NCBI GenBank assembly: GCA_019635285.1
Contig: JAHBZS010000008.1
Location: 1-64,000, forward strand
Direction: 5' to 3'
Length of the DNA: 64,000 bases
From: Rubrivivax sp.
Lineage (GTDB): Bacteria; Pseudomonadota; Gammaproteobacteria; Burkholderiales; Burkholderiaceae_C
The notes beneath the pieces were generated by a model, which was not told where the DNA came from, did not search any database, and saw nothing but the letters and a program-made list of their open reading frames with translations. This document shows, piece by piece, positions 43,632 through 50,874 of the stretch; positions within the stretch are counted from its first letter, which is position 1; each line of letters begins with the position of its first letter. The position numbers were made by a program, and so were the translations under genes.

Positions 43632-44482
43632 GCCTCCTCGTTCAGAACGCGTTGGGCCAGCCGCATATGCGGACGGTCGATCATCTTGCCGTCCAGACTC
43701 ACCGCACCGCTGTCGGGTGCCGCGGCGAATGCGGCCACCACGCGACGTGCCCATTCGCGCTGCGCATCGCTGTAGGTGAAGGCCGCGTTGATCGGCGCCA
43801 GCTGCGCCGGATGAATGGCCATCTTGCCGACGAAGCCGTCGCGGCAGGCATCGCGTGCCTCGAGCGCGACGCGATCGACAGCCTGGATCGATACGCACAC
43901 CGCATCGATCGGCCGCACGCCCGCGGCCGCTGCGGCCAGCAGGCACATCGAGCGAACCTGCTGGTAAGGCGCGGTGTAGACCGAACCCTCGCTGTTGCTG
44001 AACGAGCCGACATCGGCGGCCAGGTCTTCGGCGCCCCAGGCCAAGCCCCAGAGCCGGGGCGTGCTGCCGACGTACTCATGCAGATGGAACATCGAGCGCG
44101 CCGTCTCGGTGGCGATGGCGAGGATCTTGATCTGACCCTGCGGCAAGCCGTTGGCCGCCTCCAAGGCATCGAGATAGTGGGCCACCGGCAGCAGCGACTC
44201 GCGCCCGCAGCACTTGGGCACGACGATGCCGAAGGGCCGTGCCGGGACGGCGCTGACCAGATCGTCGAGCAGCATGCCGCTCGACAAGTCGTTGACGCGC
44301 ACCCAGACCGGCTTGTCGCGCGGCCCGGCGAGCAGGGCCGGCAGGCTCGCACGCGCCGCGGCCTTGGCGCCGGGTGCGACCGAATCCTCGAGGTCGACGA
44401 TCAGCGCCGCGGCCTCGGTGGCCAGCGCCTTGCGGTACTTGTCCGGCGCCGATGCCGGAACGAACATCATCGACGCAGTCAT
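43628..44482 (-). CDS. HpcH/HpaI-type CoA-ester lyase (citramalyl/malyl-CoA lyase-like)
   Basis: A 284-residue TIM-barrel lyase of the citrate-lyase beta/malyl-CoA lyase family. MMFVPASAPDKYRKALATEAAALIVDLEDSVAPGAK opens the barrel, with the Asp-Leu-Glu-Asp substrate site. IVVPKC, ILAIATETARSMFHLHEY (Glu metal ligand) and LAWGAEDLAADVGSF (Asp metal ligand) follow. It should cleave a 3-hydroxyacyl-CoA such as citramalyl-CoA to acetyl-CoA and pyruvate. The gene overlaps MaoC upstream and CoA-transferase downstream by 4 bases on each side. Confidence 0.87.
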   Translation of the reverse strand: MTASMMFVPASAPDKYRKALATEAAALIVDLEDSVAPGAKAAARASLPALLAGPRDKPVWVRVNDLSSGMLLDDLVSAVPARPFGIVVPKCCGRESLLPVAHYLDALEAANGLPQGQIKILAIATETARSMFHLHEYVGSTPRLWGLAWGAEDLAADVGSFSNSEGSVYTAPYQQVRSMCLLAAAAAGVRPIDAVCVSIQAVDRVALEARDACRDGFVGKMAIHPAQLAPINAAFTYSDAQREWARRVVAAFAAAPDSGAVSLDGKMIDRPHMRLAQRVLNEEA

Positions 44483-44940
44483 GACGTCTTTCGCGGCTGC
44501 TTGTGCATCAGCGCCGCGCGCCGGCAGCGGCAGATCACCTCGTCGTTCTGGTTGTAGCCGACGTGTTCGAACTCGACGATGCCGGCGTTCGGGCGCGACT
44601 TGCTGGCGCGCGTGGAGATCACGGTCGTGACCACGTGGATCGTGTCGCCCGCGAACACCGGTGCGGGGAAGTTGGTGTCGCTCATGCCGAGGTTGGCAAC
44701 CGTGGTGCGGAAGGTGGTGTCGTTGACGCTCATGCCGATCACCAGGCCGAGCGTGAACAGGCTGTTGACCAGCGGGCGCTTGAACTCGGTCTGCGCCGAG
44801 AAGTGCGCATCGATGTGCAGCGGCTGCACGTTCATCGTCAAGGTGCTGAACAGCACGTTGTCCATCTCGGTGACGGTGCGCGTCCACTCATGTGGAAAGC
44901 GCTGACCCACTTCAAACTGCTCAAAGTACAAACCTGCCAT
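44479..44940 (-). CDS. MaoC family dehydratase/hydratase
   Basis: A 153-residue hot-dog-fold protein of the MaoC family. The (R)-hydratase motif is visible as QPLHIDAHFSAQTEFKRPLVNSLFTLGLVIGMSV, with Asp and His as catalytic pair. It would hydrate an enoyl-CoA such as itaconyl- or mesaconyl-CoA to feed the lyase encoded next. The start at 44940 is chosen for GGAG nine bases upstream; the open frame extends further without a ribosome-binding site. This is the first gene of the operon, about 80 bases downstream of the start site predicted from the consensus promoter. Confidence 0.87.
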   Translation of the reverse strand: MAGLYFEQFEVGQRFPHEWTRTVTEMDNVLFSTLTMNVQPLHIDAHFSAQTEFKRPLVNSLFTLGLVIGMSVNDTTFRTTVANLGMSDTNFPAPVFAGDTIHVVTTVISTRASKSRPNAGIVEFEHVGYNQNDEVICRCRRAALMHKQPRKTS

Positions 44941-45029
44941 GACTGCGACTCCGTTTACTTCCGACCCAACGCGACACCGGCGATGCATCCGCACCTCAAT
45001 TCGGCATCGTTCATGTATGTGAATAATAA

Positions 45030-45058
45030 ATTATATGTGTGAACAGATGATCTGTCAA
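45030..45058 (-). promoter_or_regulatory. Consensus sigma-70 promoter of the MaoC operon with operator dyads
   Basis: On the minus strand the sequence is TTGACA (45058-45053), a 17-bp spacer, then TATAAT (45035-45030): both hexamers are perfect. The spacer and -35 are overlapped by the dyad ACAGAT-G-ATCTGT (45043-45055). GTTCA and TGAAC half-sites flank the -10 on either side (about 45010-45044). The stretch is strikingly AT-rich for this genome. So strong a core promoter overlapped by dyads suggests repression or tight control, most likely by the IclR-family regulator encoded 206 bp upstream. Confidence 0.75.
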
Positions 45059-45263
45059 TGCCTTTGGCCGGGCGCGCCCGCGCGGGCCGGCAAGGCGTGG
45101 GCCGCGGCCATGCGACGTGTGTCGCGGCGATGCAGGAAGGCACAGCGCGCGCAGCGCTGTGTGGGGGGAGTCACCGCAGCGGGTGACGATGTGAGTCAGC
45201 GGCCGGATGGGCGCCCAGCCGTGCTCCGCCGCGCCGACGCGCAAGCGTCAGCGCACGGCCGGC

Positions 45264-45992
45264 TCAGGACTCGCGCAGGTTCGCGGTGGCCCGCGCGAGT
45301 TCGCGGCCGATGCGGTCCACGTGCTTGGCGGCGCGGCTCATCGGTGCGCCGACCACGAATGCCACCGGCACGCCGCCCACCCGCGCCGGCACGGCCACCG
45401 AGAGGGTGTCGGCCTCGAACTCGCCGAGGTTGACGTGCCAGCCGCGGCGCCGGCCTTCGCCGATCAGCTCCAGCAGCGCCGCGGGCGAGGTCAGCGTGGC
45501 GGCGGTGAAGCGCTCGAAGTCCATCGCCCGCGTCAGCGCGCCGATCTCCGCATCGGGCAGCACGCTGAGCAGCGCGCGGCCCGACGCGCTGGCGTGCGCG
45601 GGCTTGACCTGGCCGACGTGGGCGGAAAAGCGCAGCACGTGGTCGGCCTCGACCACATCGAGGTACACGACCTTGGTGCCGGCCAGCTTGGCCAGGATCA
45701 CCGTCTCGCCCAGCGTCTGCTGCAGCTTCTCCAGCACCGGCCGCAAGCGCTGCGCCAGCGGGTCGTGCGCGGTCACCGCCTCGGCCTCATGCAACCAGCG
45801 CGCGGTGAGGTAGTAGCGCCCATCGACCTGGTAGGCATAGCCCTCGGCCATCAGCGTCTCGAGCAACGCCAGGCAGCTCGATTTGGGAAAGCTCAGCGCT
45901 GCCGACACCCGGGCCAGCGATGCCGGTGACCTCTCTTGCGCGAAGAAGCGCAGGATTTCCAGGACCCGCTTGGCGCTCTTGACCTCGCTCAC
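45264..45992 (-). CDS. IclR family transcriptional regulator
   Basis: A 242-residue IclR-type regulator. The winged helix-turn-helix is VKSAKRVLEILRFFAQERSPASLARVSAALSFPKSSCLALLETLMAEGYAYQVDGRYYLT. The GAF-like effector domain (about residues 75-240) includes GETVILAKLAGTKVVYLDVVEADHVLRF and VGQVKPAHASASGRALLSVLP, the family core. It lies upstream of the MaoC-lyase-CoA-transferase-Bug operon on the same strand, separated by the consensus promoter region, and is the obvious candidate for its regulator. Confidence 0.9.
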   Translation of the reverse strand: MSEVKSAKRVLEILRFFAQERSPASLARVSAALSFPKSSCLALLETLMAEGYAYQVDGRYYLTARWLHEAEAVTAHDPLAQRLRPVLEKLQQTLGETVILAKLAGTKVVYLDVVEADHVLRFSAHVGQVKPAHASASGRALLSVLPDAEIGALTRAMDFERFTAATLTSPAALLELIGEGRRRGWHVNLGEFEADTLSVAVPARVGGVPVAFVVGAPMSRAAKHVDRIGRELARATANLRES

Positions 45993-46150
45993 GAGAGCCA
46001 GCCCGCGCCGACGCGCAGGTGCGATGGCCGCTCGTTGTGGTGGCCGATCACCGATGGCAGGTTCGAATGCAGTCTTGAATGGGGTCTCGAATGCAGCTTC
46101 ATGGCGGCATCATGCCCGATGCCGCCGCTGCGCCGCCTGCGCAGCGCCAG

Positions 46151-46711
46151 CTAGCGCATCGTGTAGCCGCGGCCGTCCATGCAGGCTTCCACCGCGCGCT
46201 GGAACACCGATGCATCGGCCAGCGCGGCCTGCTGCGCGGTGGCCCAGCGGTTGCACTCCTGCCGGTCGATCTCGGTCTGCTGCGCGCTCTGGCCGTTGCG
46301 CGGGTAGATCACCGGATCGGGCCGCGCGGGTGCCGCGTTCACCACCACCGGGTTGACCACCACCGGCGGCGGCGGCGGTGCCGGCTCGGCCGCCGCGGCG
46401 GCGGCGGCCACCACCGTGGCGCCGACGATCAGCGGCGGCGCGATCACCCACGCCGGCCCCCACCAGCCGCCATACCAGCCATAGGGCCGATAGCCATAGC
46501 CGCGCACGCGCAGCGCGCCGAAGCGGCCTTCGAGCGCCAACTCGGTCTCGTAGCCGGGCGAGCGGCGCGCCAGCACGGCCAGTTGGCCGGCCTGGCCTTC
46601 GAGGGCGGTGGCCGAGGGCGTGAAGCGCCGATCCAGGTCGCCGCGCTTGGCGGTGAACTCGCAAAGGCTCCAGACCGAGACGGTGCAGGTCCAGGCGGGG
46701 GCGTCGGTCAT
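46151..46711 (-). CDS. Chimeric ORF: helicase N-terminus joined to a secreted glycine-rich protein
   Basis: A 186-residue open frame made of two unrelated parts. Residues 1-70 (VSVWSLCEFTAKRGDLDRRFTP, then ALEGQAGQLAVLARRSPGYETELALEGRF) read like the start of the DinG/Rad3-type ATP-dependent helicases of Burkholderiales. After residue about 70 the helicase stops and the C-terminal part of an envelope protein begins: YGYRPYGWYGGWWGPAWV, an Ala-rich segment, PAPPPPPVVVNPVVV and QTEIDRQECNRWATAQ near the end. The joint (about 46500) is in frame. The start overlaps the stop of the broken polymerase gene upstream (TGATG). No signal peptide is left, so the product is probably non-functional. The helicase assignment rests on my recollection of the family. 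Confidence 0.6.
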   Translation of the reverse strand: MTDAPAWTCTVSVWSLCEFTAKRGDLDRRFTPSATALEGQAGQLAVLARRSPGYETELALEGRFGALRVRGYGYRPYGWYGGWWGPAWVIAPPLIVGATVVAAAAAAAEPAPPPPPVVVNPVVVNAAPARPDPVIYPRNGQSAQQTEIDRQECNRWATAQQAALADASVFQRAVEACMDGRGYTMR

Positions 46712-47845
46712 CAGAAGAGCGGGAGGTTTTCCCGCTCGGGCTCCGTGGCGCGCGCGGCGGCGGGCGGCGTGGCCGGCACTTCGCTCGCGTGCACGAGGTT
46801 GCCGATGCGCACGCCCATCAGCCGCAGCCGCTTGTCGAACTTGACCCGCTTCAGGCACAGGCCGACCGCGCGTCGGATGTCGGCGGCGCCGGCGATGGCG
46901 GCCTTGAGCGTCTGGTCGCGCGTGACGATCACGAAGCCCTCGAAGCGCAGCTTGATGCCCACCGTCTTGCCCGCGTAGCGCTTGCGCGCGAGGTCGCTGG
47001 CCAGGCTCTCGCAGAGCTCGTCCATGATGCGGCCGAGCAGGGCGCGGTCGTGCACGGCGTGCAGGTCGCGCTCGAAGGTGGTCTCGCGGCTGATGGACAT
47101 GGGCTCGCTGTGGGTGACGACGGGGCGCGAGTCGCGGCCATGCGAGGCGTTGTGCAGCCAGTGGCCGTAGCTGTCTCCGAACTGCTCGACCAGCCAGCGC
47201 GGATCGGCCGCCGCGATGTCGCCCACCGTCGCGAGGCCCAGCCGCGCGAGCCGGTCGCCGGCCTTGGGGCCGATGCCGTTGATCTTGCGCACGGCCAGCG
47301 GCCAGATGCGCGCGGGGATGTCGTCCAGCGTCAGCACCGTGATGGCGTCGGGCTTGTCCAGCTCGCTGGCGATCTTGCTGAGCAGCTTGTTGGGCGCGAT
47401 GCCGATGGAGCAACTCAGGCCGGTGGCGCGGCCCACCGAGTTCTTGATCTCGCGCGCCACCGCCTTCACGCCGCCCAGCGGGTCGTGGCCGACGGCGTCG
47501 CGCACGCCGGGCACGTCGGTCAGGTCGATGTAGATCTCGTCGATGCCGCGGTCCTCGATGACCGGGGTGACCTCGGCCACCGCGGCCTTGAAGAGGCGCG
47601 AGTACTTGCGGTAGCTGTCGAAGTCGGCCGGCAGCAGGACGGCGTCGGGCAGCGCGCAGCGCGGCCTTCATCAGGCCCATGGCCGAGAACACGCCGAGAT
47701 CGCGGGCCGCGTAGGTGCTGGTCGTGACGACGCCGCGGCCGGTGTAGTCGCGCAGCCTGGCGTAGCGCCAGCTGCCGTCTTCCAGCTGCCGCCGCGCATC
47801 GGCCCGCCGCCCGCCGATGACGACGGCCTCGCCGCGCAGCTGGAC
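46711..47845 (-). pseudogene. dinB: Broken Y-family DNA polymerase IV gene
   Basis: Remains of a DinB-type translesion polymerase in two frames. From 47845 to about 47655 one frame reads QLRGEAVVIGG, an acidic loop and RGVVTTSTYAARDLGVFSAMGLMKAA. A frameshift of 1 base (modulo 3) near 47655 moves the rest to another frame: LLPADFDSYRKYSRLFKAAVAEVTPVIEDRGIDEIYIDLTD, GLSCSIGIAPNKLLSKIASELDKPDAI, then the thumb and little finger to the stop at 46711. The acidic pair IDE is kept, but the N-terminal MDAFFAS-type block with the first metal-binding Asp is absent upstream of 47845. With both defects the gene is almost certainly inactive unless the frameshift is a sequencing error. Confidence 0.8.
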
Positions 47846-48100
47846 AGGCCGGGGCAGCAGGGCGCCGCCGCCGCGCGATGGCTGCCGACGGCGCCAATTC
47901 GGGTTCTCACGATGTCGGAATCTCTGCCATCGGCAACGAGCCGCTGGCCGGCGCAGACGTCGGCAGCGGGCCGACCTACTGGAGCCGTCGCCAAATTGTC
48001 GCCAAGCGGTACGACTTTTGTATTGACTGACCCGCGGTGACCGCGGTCGGCGTTGGCTGACCACCGGCACCTGCATCCATCGTCAAAACTGGAAGGAGCA

Positions 48101-48742
48101 ATGATCAAGAAGACGGTAGCCGGGTTGGCGCTTGCAGGCGCCGCGCTTTCCGCCCATGCGGGGTTGACGACGCTCACCGCGCCGTGGGCGCCGGCCGGCA
48201 GCTCGGGGCTGGAGGGGGTGCTGTTCAACGTCCAGGCCAACGGCGACCAATGGGTCGCCATGGGCGCCCACGCCTACAAGAACGGCGCCACGATGCCGAA
48301 CGACGGCACCTCGGTCTTCACCGGCCAGTCCGGGCTCTACCTGCCCGACGGCAAGGGCTATGCGAACTGGAGCTTCGACTTCGCCTGGGCCCTGAACCCC
48401 AACTGCAACGGCTGCACGGTCATGCTGCACGTGGATCAGGATCCCAGCGCGGCCGTCGACATGCTTGGCAGCGACATCACCTCGTTCGCGACCAACGGCC
48501 GCTACGCCGAAACGTGGAATATGAAGATGTCCTTCATCCCGTTCAGCTTCGACGCCTTCGCGGACAGCATCACCGACTTCACCATCACGGCGCGCAGCGC
48601 CACGGGCGCCGTCATCGCTTCGTCGTCCATCCAGGTGGTCGTCAACGCCAACGGCCCCGGCACCGTGCCCGAGCCGATGACGCTGGCCCTGGTGGGCACC
48701 GCGCTGGCCGGCCTCGGCGTGGCGCGCCGCCTCCGCCTCTGA
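48101..48742 (+). CDS. PEP-CTERM sorting domain protein
   Basis: A 213-residue exported protein. The N-terminus MIKKTVAGLALAGAALSAHA is a Sec signal. The C-terminus VPEPMTLALVGTALAGLGVARRLRL is a PEP-CTERM signal: Pro-Glu-Pro, hydrophobic helix, arginine cluster. Exosortase should therefore cleave and attach it. The mature part is beta-rich with two cysteines in NPNCNGCTVMLHVDQDP and resembles the short PEP-CTERM proteins linked to extracellular polysaccharide. GGAAGGAGC lies before the start. No exosortase or polysaccharide genes occur in the window. It is followed by a hairpin and T-run. Confidence 0.88.
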   Translation: MIKKTVAGLALAGAALSAHAGLTTLTAPWAPAGSSGLEGVLFNVQANGDQWVAMGAHAYKNGATMPNDGTSVFTGQSGLYLPDGKGYANWSFDFAWALNPNCNGCTVMLHVDQDPSAAVDMLGSDITSFATNGRYAETWNMKMSFIPFSFDAFADSITDFTITARSATGAVIASSSIQVVVNANGPGTVPEPMTLALVGTALAGLGVARRLRL

Positions 48743-48764
48743 GCGCTGGCCACAGCGGACGGGT

Positions 48765-48789
48765 GGCCCTGCGGGGCCGGCATTTTTTT
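48765..48789 (+). terminator. Intrinsic terminator after the PEP-CTERM gene
   Basis: GGCCC-TGCG-GGGCC stem-loop (48765-48778) followed by GGCA and seven T residues (48783-48789), 23 bp past the stop. The T-run can alternatively pair into a GCCGGCA/TGCCGGC hairpin (48776-48795). Confidence 0.7.
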
Positions 48790-48832
48790 GCCGGCGGCGG
48801 TGTGCCGCCTGTGGACAATCGCGGCGCCGATC

Positions 48833-49022
48833 GTGGCCGCGCGGCATCGTCTCCGAAGCGTCAAGGCCGGGGCTGGTGGCCACGCACCAGGCCAGCCTGC
48901 GGCTTAGCGGCAGCGCCCTGGCCGAGGGCGTGATGCTGCTGGCGGCGTATGCGATGAGCTGGCTGTGGCTGAGCCACGCGGCGCTGCAGTCCCCCGGCGG
49001 CAGCTGGGTCGGCCAGGTGGTG
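48833..49022 (+). repeat. Duplicated fragment of the membrane-protein gene at 39367-40572
   Basis: A 190-bp stretch nearly identical to about 39691-39879. It covers GIVSEASRPGLVATHQASLRxSGSALAEGVMLLAAYAMSWLWLSHAALQSPGGSWVGQVV with a few substitutions and one extra base near its left end. It ends abruptly 4 bp before the left inverted repeat of the IS3-family element, and the rest of the gene is not found on the element's other side. It looks like a relic of recombination or one-ended movement involving the insertion sequence. Not translated as such, although the frame runs into the transposase orfA. Confidence 0.9.
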
Positions 49023-49094
49023 AACGTGCGCTGCCCCCGGAGATTCGTAGCAGGAAGTTCTAGAGTCCGATCAACCGAGACGGAGATCGGACCG

Positions 49095-49355
49095 ATGAAG
49101 AAGAGATACAGCGAGGAACAGATCATTGGCTTCCTGCGCGAGGCCGACGCTGGGCTGCCGGTCAAGGAGCTGTGCAGGAAGCACGGCTTCAGCGAGCCGA
49201 GCTACTACGCCTGGAAGGCCAAGTTCGGAGGCATGAAGGTGTCGGACGCACAGCGTCTGAAGGCGCTGGAAGCCGAGAACGGCAAGCTCAAGCGGCTGCT
49301 GGCCAACTCGATGCTCGAAGTCGACGCGATGCGCGAGGTGCTGAAGGGAAAATAG
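49095..49355 (+). CDS. IS3-family transposase OrfA
   Basis: An 86-residue helix-turn-helix protein with leucine zipper, MKKRYSEEQIIGFLREADAGLPVKELCRKHGFSEPSYYAWKAKFGG at its start and AENGKLKRLLANSMLEVDAMREVLKGK at its end, the form found in the IS407 group. An in-frame upstream extension into the duplicated fragment exists but is fortuitous. It ends at GGAAAATAG, overlapping the GTG of orfB; the A-run could also serve -1 frameshifting to make the OrfAB fusion. Confidence 0.93.
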   Translation: MKKRYSEEQIIGFLREADAGLPVKELCRKHGFSEPSYYAWKAKFGGMKVSDAQRLKALEAENGKLKRLLANSMLEVDAMREVLKGK

Positions 49356-50233
49356 TGGCCGTGGCGGCGCGTCGCGAGGTCGTGCGGCAGTTGCAGGACA
49401 GGGGCTTGAGCGAACGCCAGGCCTTGAAGCTGGTGGGCATGAGCGCCAGCACCCTGCGCTACGAACCCCGCGACGACGGCAACGGCCGGCTGCGCGAGCG
49501 CCTGACGGAGCTCGCCGGCCAGCACCGCCGCCACGGCTACCGGATGCTGCACAGCCGATTGCGCATTGACGGCTGGGCGATCAACGTCAAGCGCACCTAC
49601 CGGGTCTACCGGGAGGAAGGCTTGATGGTGCGCAAGCGTCGGCGCAAGAAGCTGCCCGTGCCCGAGCGGCAACCCCTGGTGCGACCCATCCAACCCAACG
49701 AGGTGTGGAGCATGGACTTCGTGTTCGACGAGCTGGCCAACGGCCGGCGGGTCAAGACGCTGACGGTCGTGGACGACTGCAGCAAGGAGGCGGTGCAGAT
49801 CGCCGTGGACACTTCGATCCCGGCGCTGTACGTGACCCGCGTGCTCGACCAGGTCAAGGCCGAGCGCGGACTGCCCAAGGTGATCCGCACCGACAACGGC
49901 CCGGAGTTCGCCGGCAGGACGATGCAGACCTGGGCGGCCAGCAACGGCATCGAGCTGCGCTTCATCCAGCCAGGCAAGCCGGTGCAGAACGCCTACATCG
50001 AGAGCTTCAACAGCCGCTTCCGCGACGAGTGCCTATCGCAGCACTGGTTCGCGAGTCTCAGCCACATGCGCAGCGTCATCGACAACTGGCGCGAGGACTA
50101 CAACCACCACCGGCCGCACAGCACCCTCGGGTACGTGCCGCCGGCCGTGTTCGCCGCGCGTTGCCGCCAGCATGCTGGCGGCAACGCGCCAAACCCCGCA
50201 TCAACGACTACGATGCAAACTCCCGGGCTCTAG
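49355..50233 (+). CDS. IS3-family transposase OrfB (DDE integrase core)
   Basis: A catalytic subunit of about 292 residues read from a GTG overlapping the orfA stop, or produced by frameshift fusion. The HTH_21 segment is RHGYRMLHSRLRIDGWAINVKRTYRVYREEGL. The DDE triad is visible as Asp in VWSMDFVFDEL, Asp in IRTDNGPEF and Glu in NAYIESFNSRFRDECL, with the conserved HHRPHSTLGY after it. All catalytic residues are intact, so the element may still be able to move. Confidence 0.93.
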   Translation: MAVAARREVVRQLQDRGLSERQALKLVGMSASTLRYEPRDDGNGRLRERLTELAGQHRRHGYRMLHSRLRIDGWAINVKRTYRVYREEGLMVRKRRRKKLPVPERQPLVRPIQPNEVWSMDFVFDELANGRRVKTLTVVDDCSKEAVQIAVDTSIPALYVTRVLDQVKAERGLPKVIRTDNGPEFAGRTMQTWAASNGIELRFIQPGKPVQNAYIESFNSRFRDECLSQHWFASLSHMRSVIDNWREDYNHHRPHSTLGYVPPAVFAARCRQHAGGNAPNPASTTTMQTPGL

Positions 50234-50265
50234 ATCGGACTGCTACGAAACCTGGGGGCAGCGCA

Positions 50266-50394
50266 TGCCGGCACCACGATGACTGACCCCGGAGGTAGGG
50301 CGATGGCCTGATTGGGAGTTGCAGGGGCTGACTTCGGGGCCAACTGGGCGACCGCGATGCAAGGAAGGAGCAAGATCGCACCTGCAAGCTTCAT
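50266..50394 (-). pseudogene. 5' stub of a small secreted-protein gene cut by the IS
   Basis: Reading leftwards from an ATG at 50394, the first 43 codons encode MKLAGAILLLPCIAVAQLAP and a Pro/Ala-rich stretch ending in VVPA, a signal-peptide-like start. At 50265 the frame enters the right inverted repeat of the insertion sequence. The rest of the gene is not present. GGTGTCC-type sequence rather than a strong ribosome-binding site precedes the ATG, so confidence is moderate. Confidence 0.5.
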
Positions 50395-50545
50395 TGTGGT
50401 GTCCTGGTAAGTGTCCGAAGACATTGCAGCATGCCACCACCAACAACCGCCACAGGTTGCGTCCCGAGAAAGCCAGATGTCGTCGTCAGTATTGATGACG
50501 AATTTGGCGGTGCGGTGATGGTCTACGTGAATCGCACCGGGTTGC

Positions 50546-50800
50546 CTAGACACCGGCGAGCCTCGGGGAATGGCGCTGCTCGAACTCTACCGGCGATATG
50601 CCGGCAATGGTCGAGTGGCACCGCGTTGGGTTGCGGAACAGTTCGATGTAGTTGAAGACGTCCGATCGGGCGTCCTGCCGCGTGTCGTAGATCCGGCGCG
50701 TGATGCGTTCGCGCTTGTGCAACTGGAAGAAGCTATCGGCCACCGCGTTGTCGTGGCAGTTGCCGCGCCGACTCATGGACTTGGACTTCAGTCGTCAATT
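50546..50800 (-). pseudogene. C-terminal remnant of a second IS3-family transposase
   Basis: About 80 codons of the end of an OrfB different from that of the neighbouring element: LKSKSMSRRGNCHDNAVADSFFQLHKRERI, then RRIYDTRQDARSDVFNYIELFRNPTRCHSTIAGISPVEFE. The segment starts just after the second catalytic Asp of a normal transposase and includes the final Glu region, with D replacing E in VADSFF. Upstream coding and the left end are missing. The end after the stop (about 50520-50546) resembles an IS3 terminus. It is an old, truncated copy. Confidence 0.82.
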
Positions 50801-50874
50801 CACTCCAGGCGCTTCTCCGACATATGCTTCGCACCTTCGGTGCCCTTGCTTGGAGTCCACCAAATGCTTAGAAG

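Larger units (their letters stand above)
49027..50265 (+). mobile_element. IS3-family (IS407-like) insertion sequence, complete
   Basis: A 1,239-bp element with imperfect terminal inverted repeats. The left end begins TGCGCTGCCCCC and continues GGAGATTCGTAGCAG; the right end ends GGGGGCAGCGCA, preceded inwards by CTGCTACGAAACCTG. Both frames (orfA, orfB) are intact. Ends begin TG and finish CA as in IS3 elements. The flanks (AACG on the left, TGCC on the right) do not form a target duplication, so the element is not a simple insertion in its original site. On the right it cuts a small secreted-protein gene; on the left it abuts the duplicated fragment. Confidence 0.9.

Noticed and set aside
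49021-50270. Target-site duplication flanking the IS3-family element
   Set aside because: Flanking bases AACG and TGCC differ, and shifting the ends by one base does not create a match.
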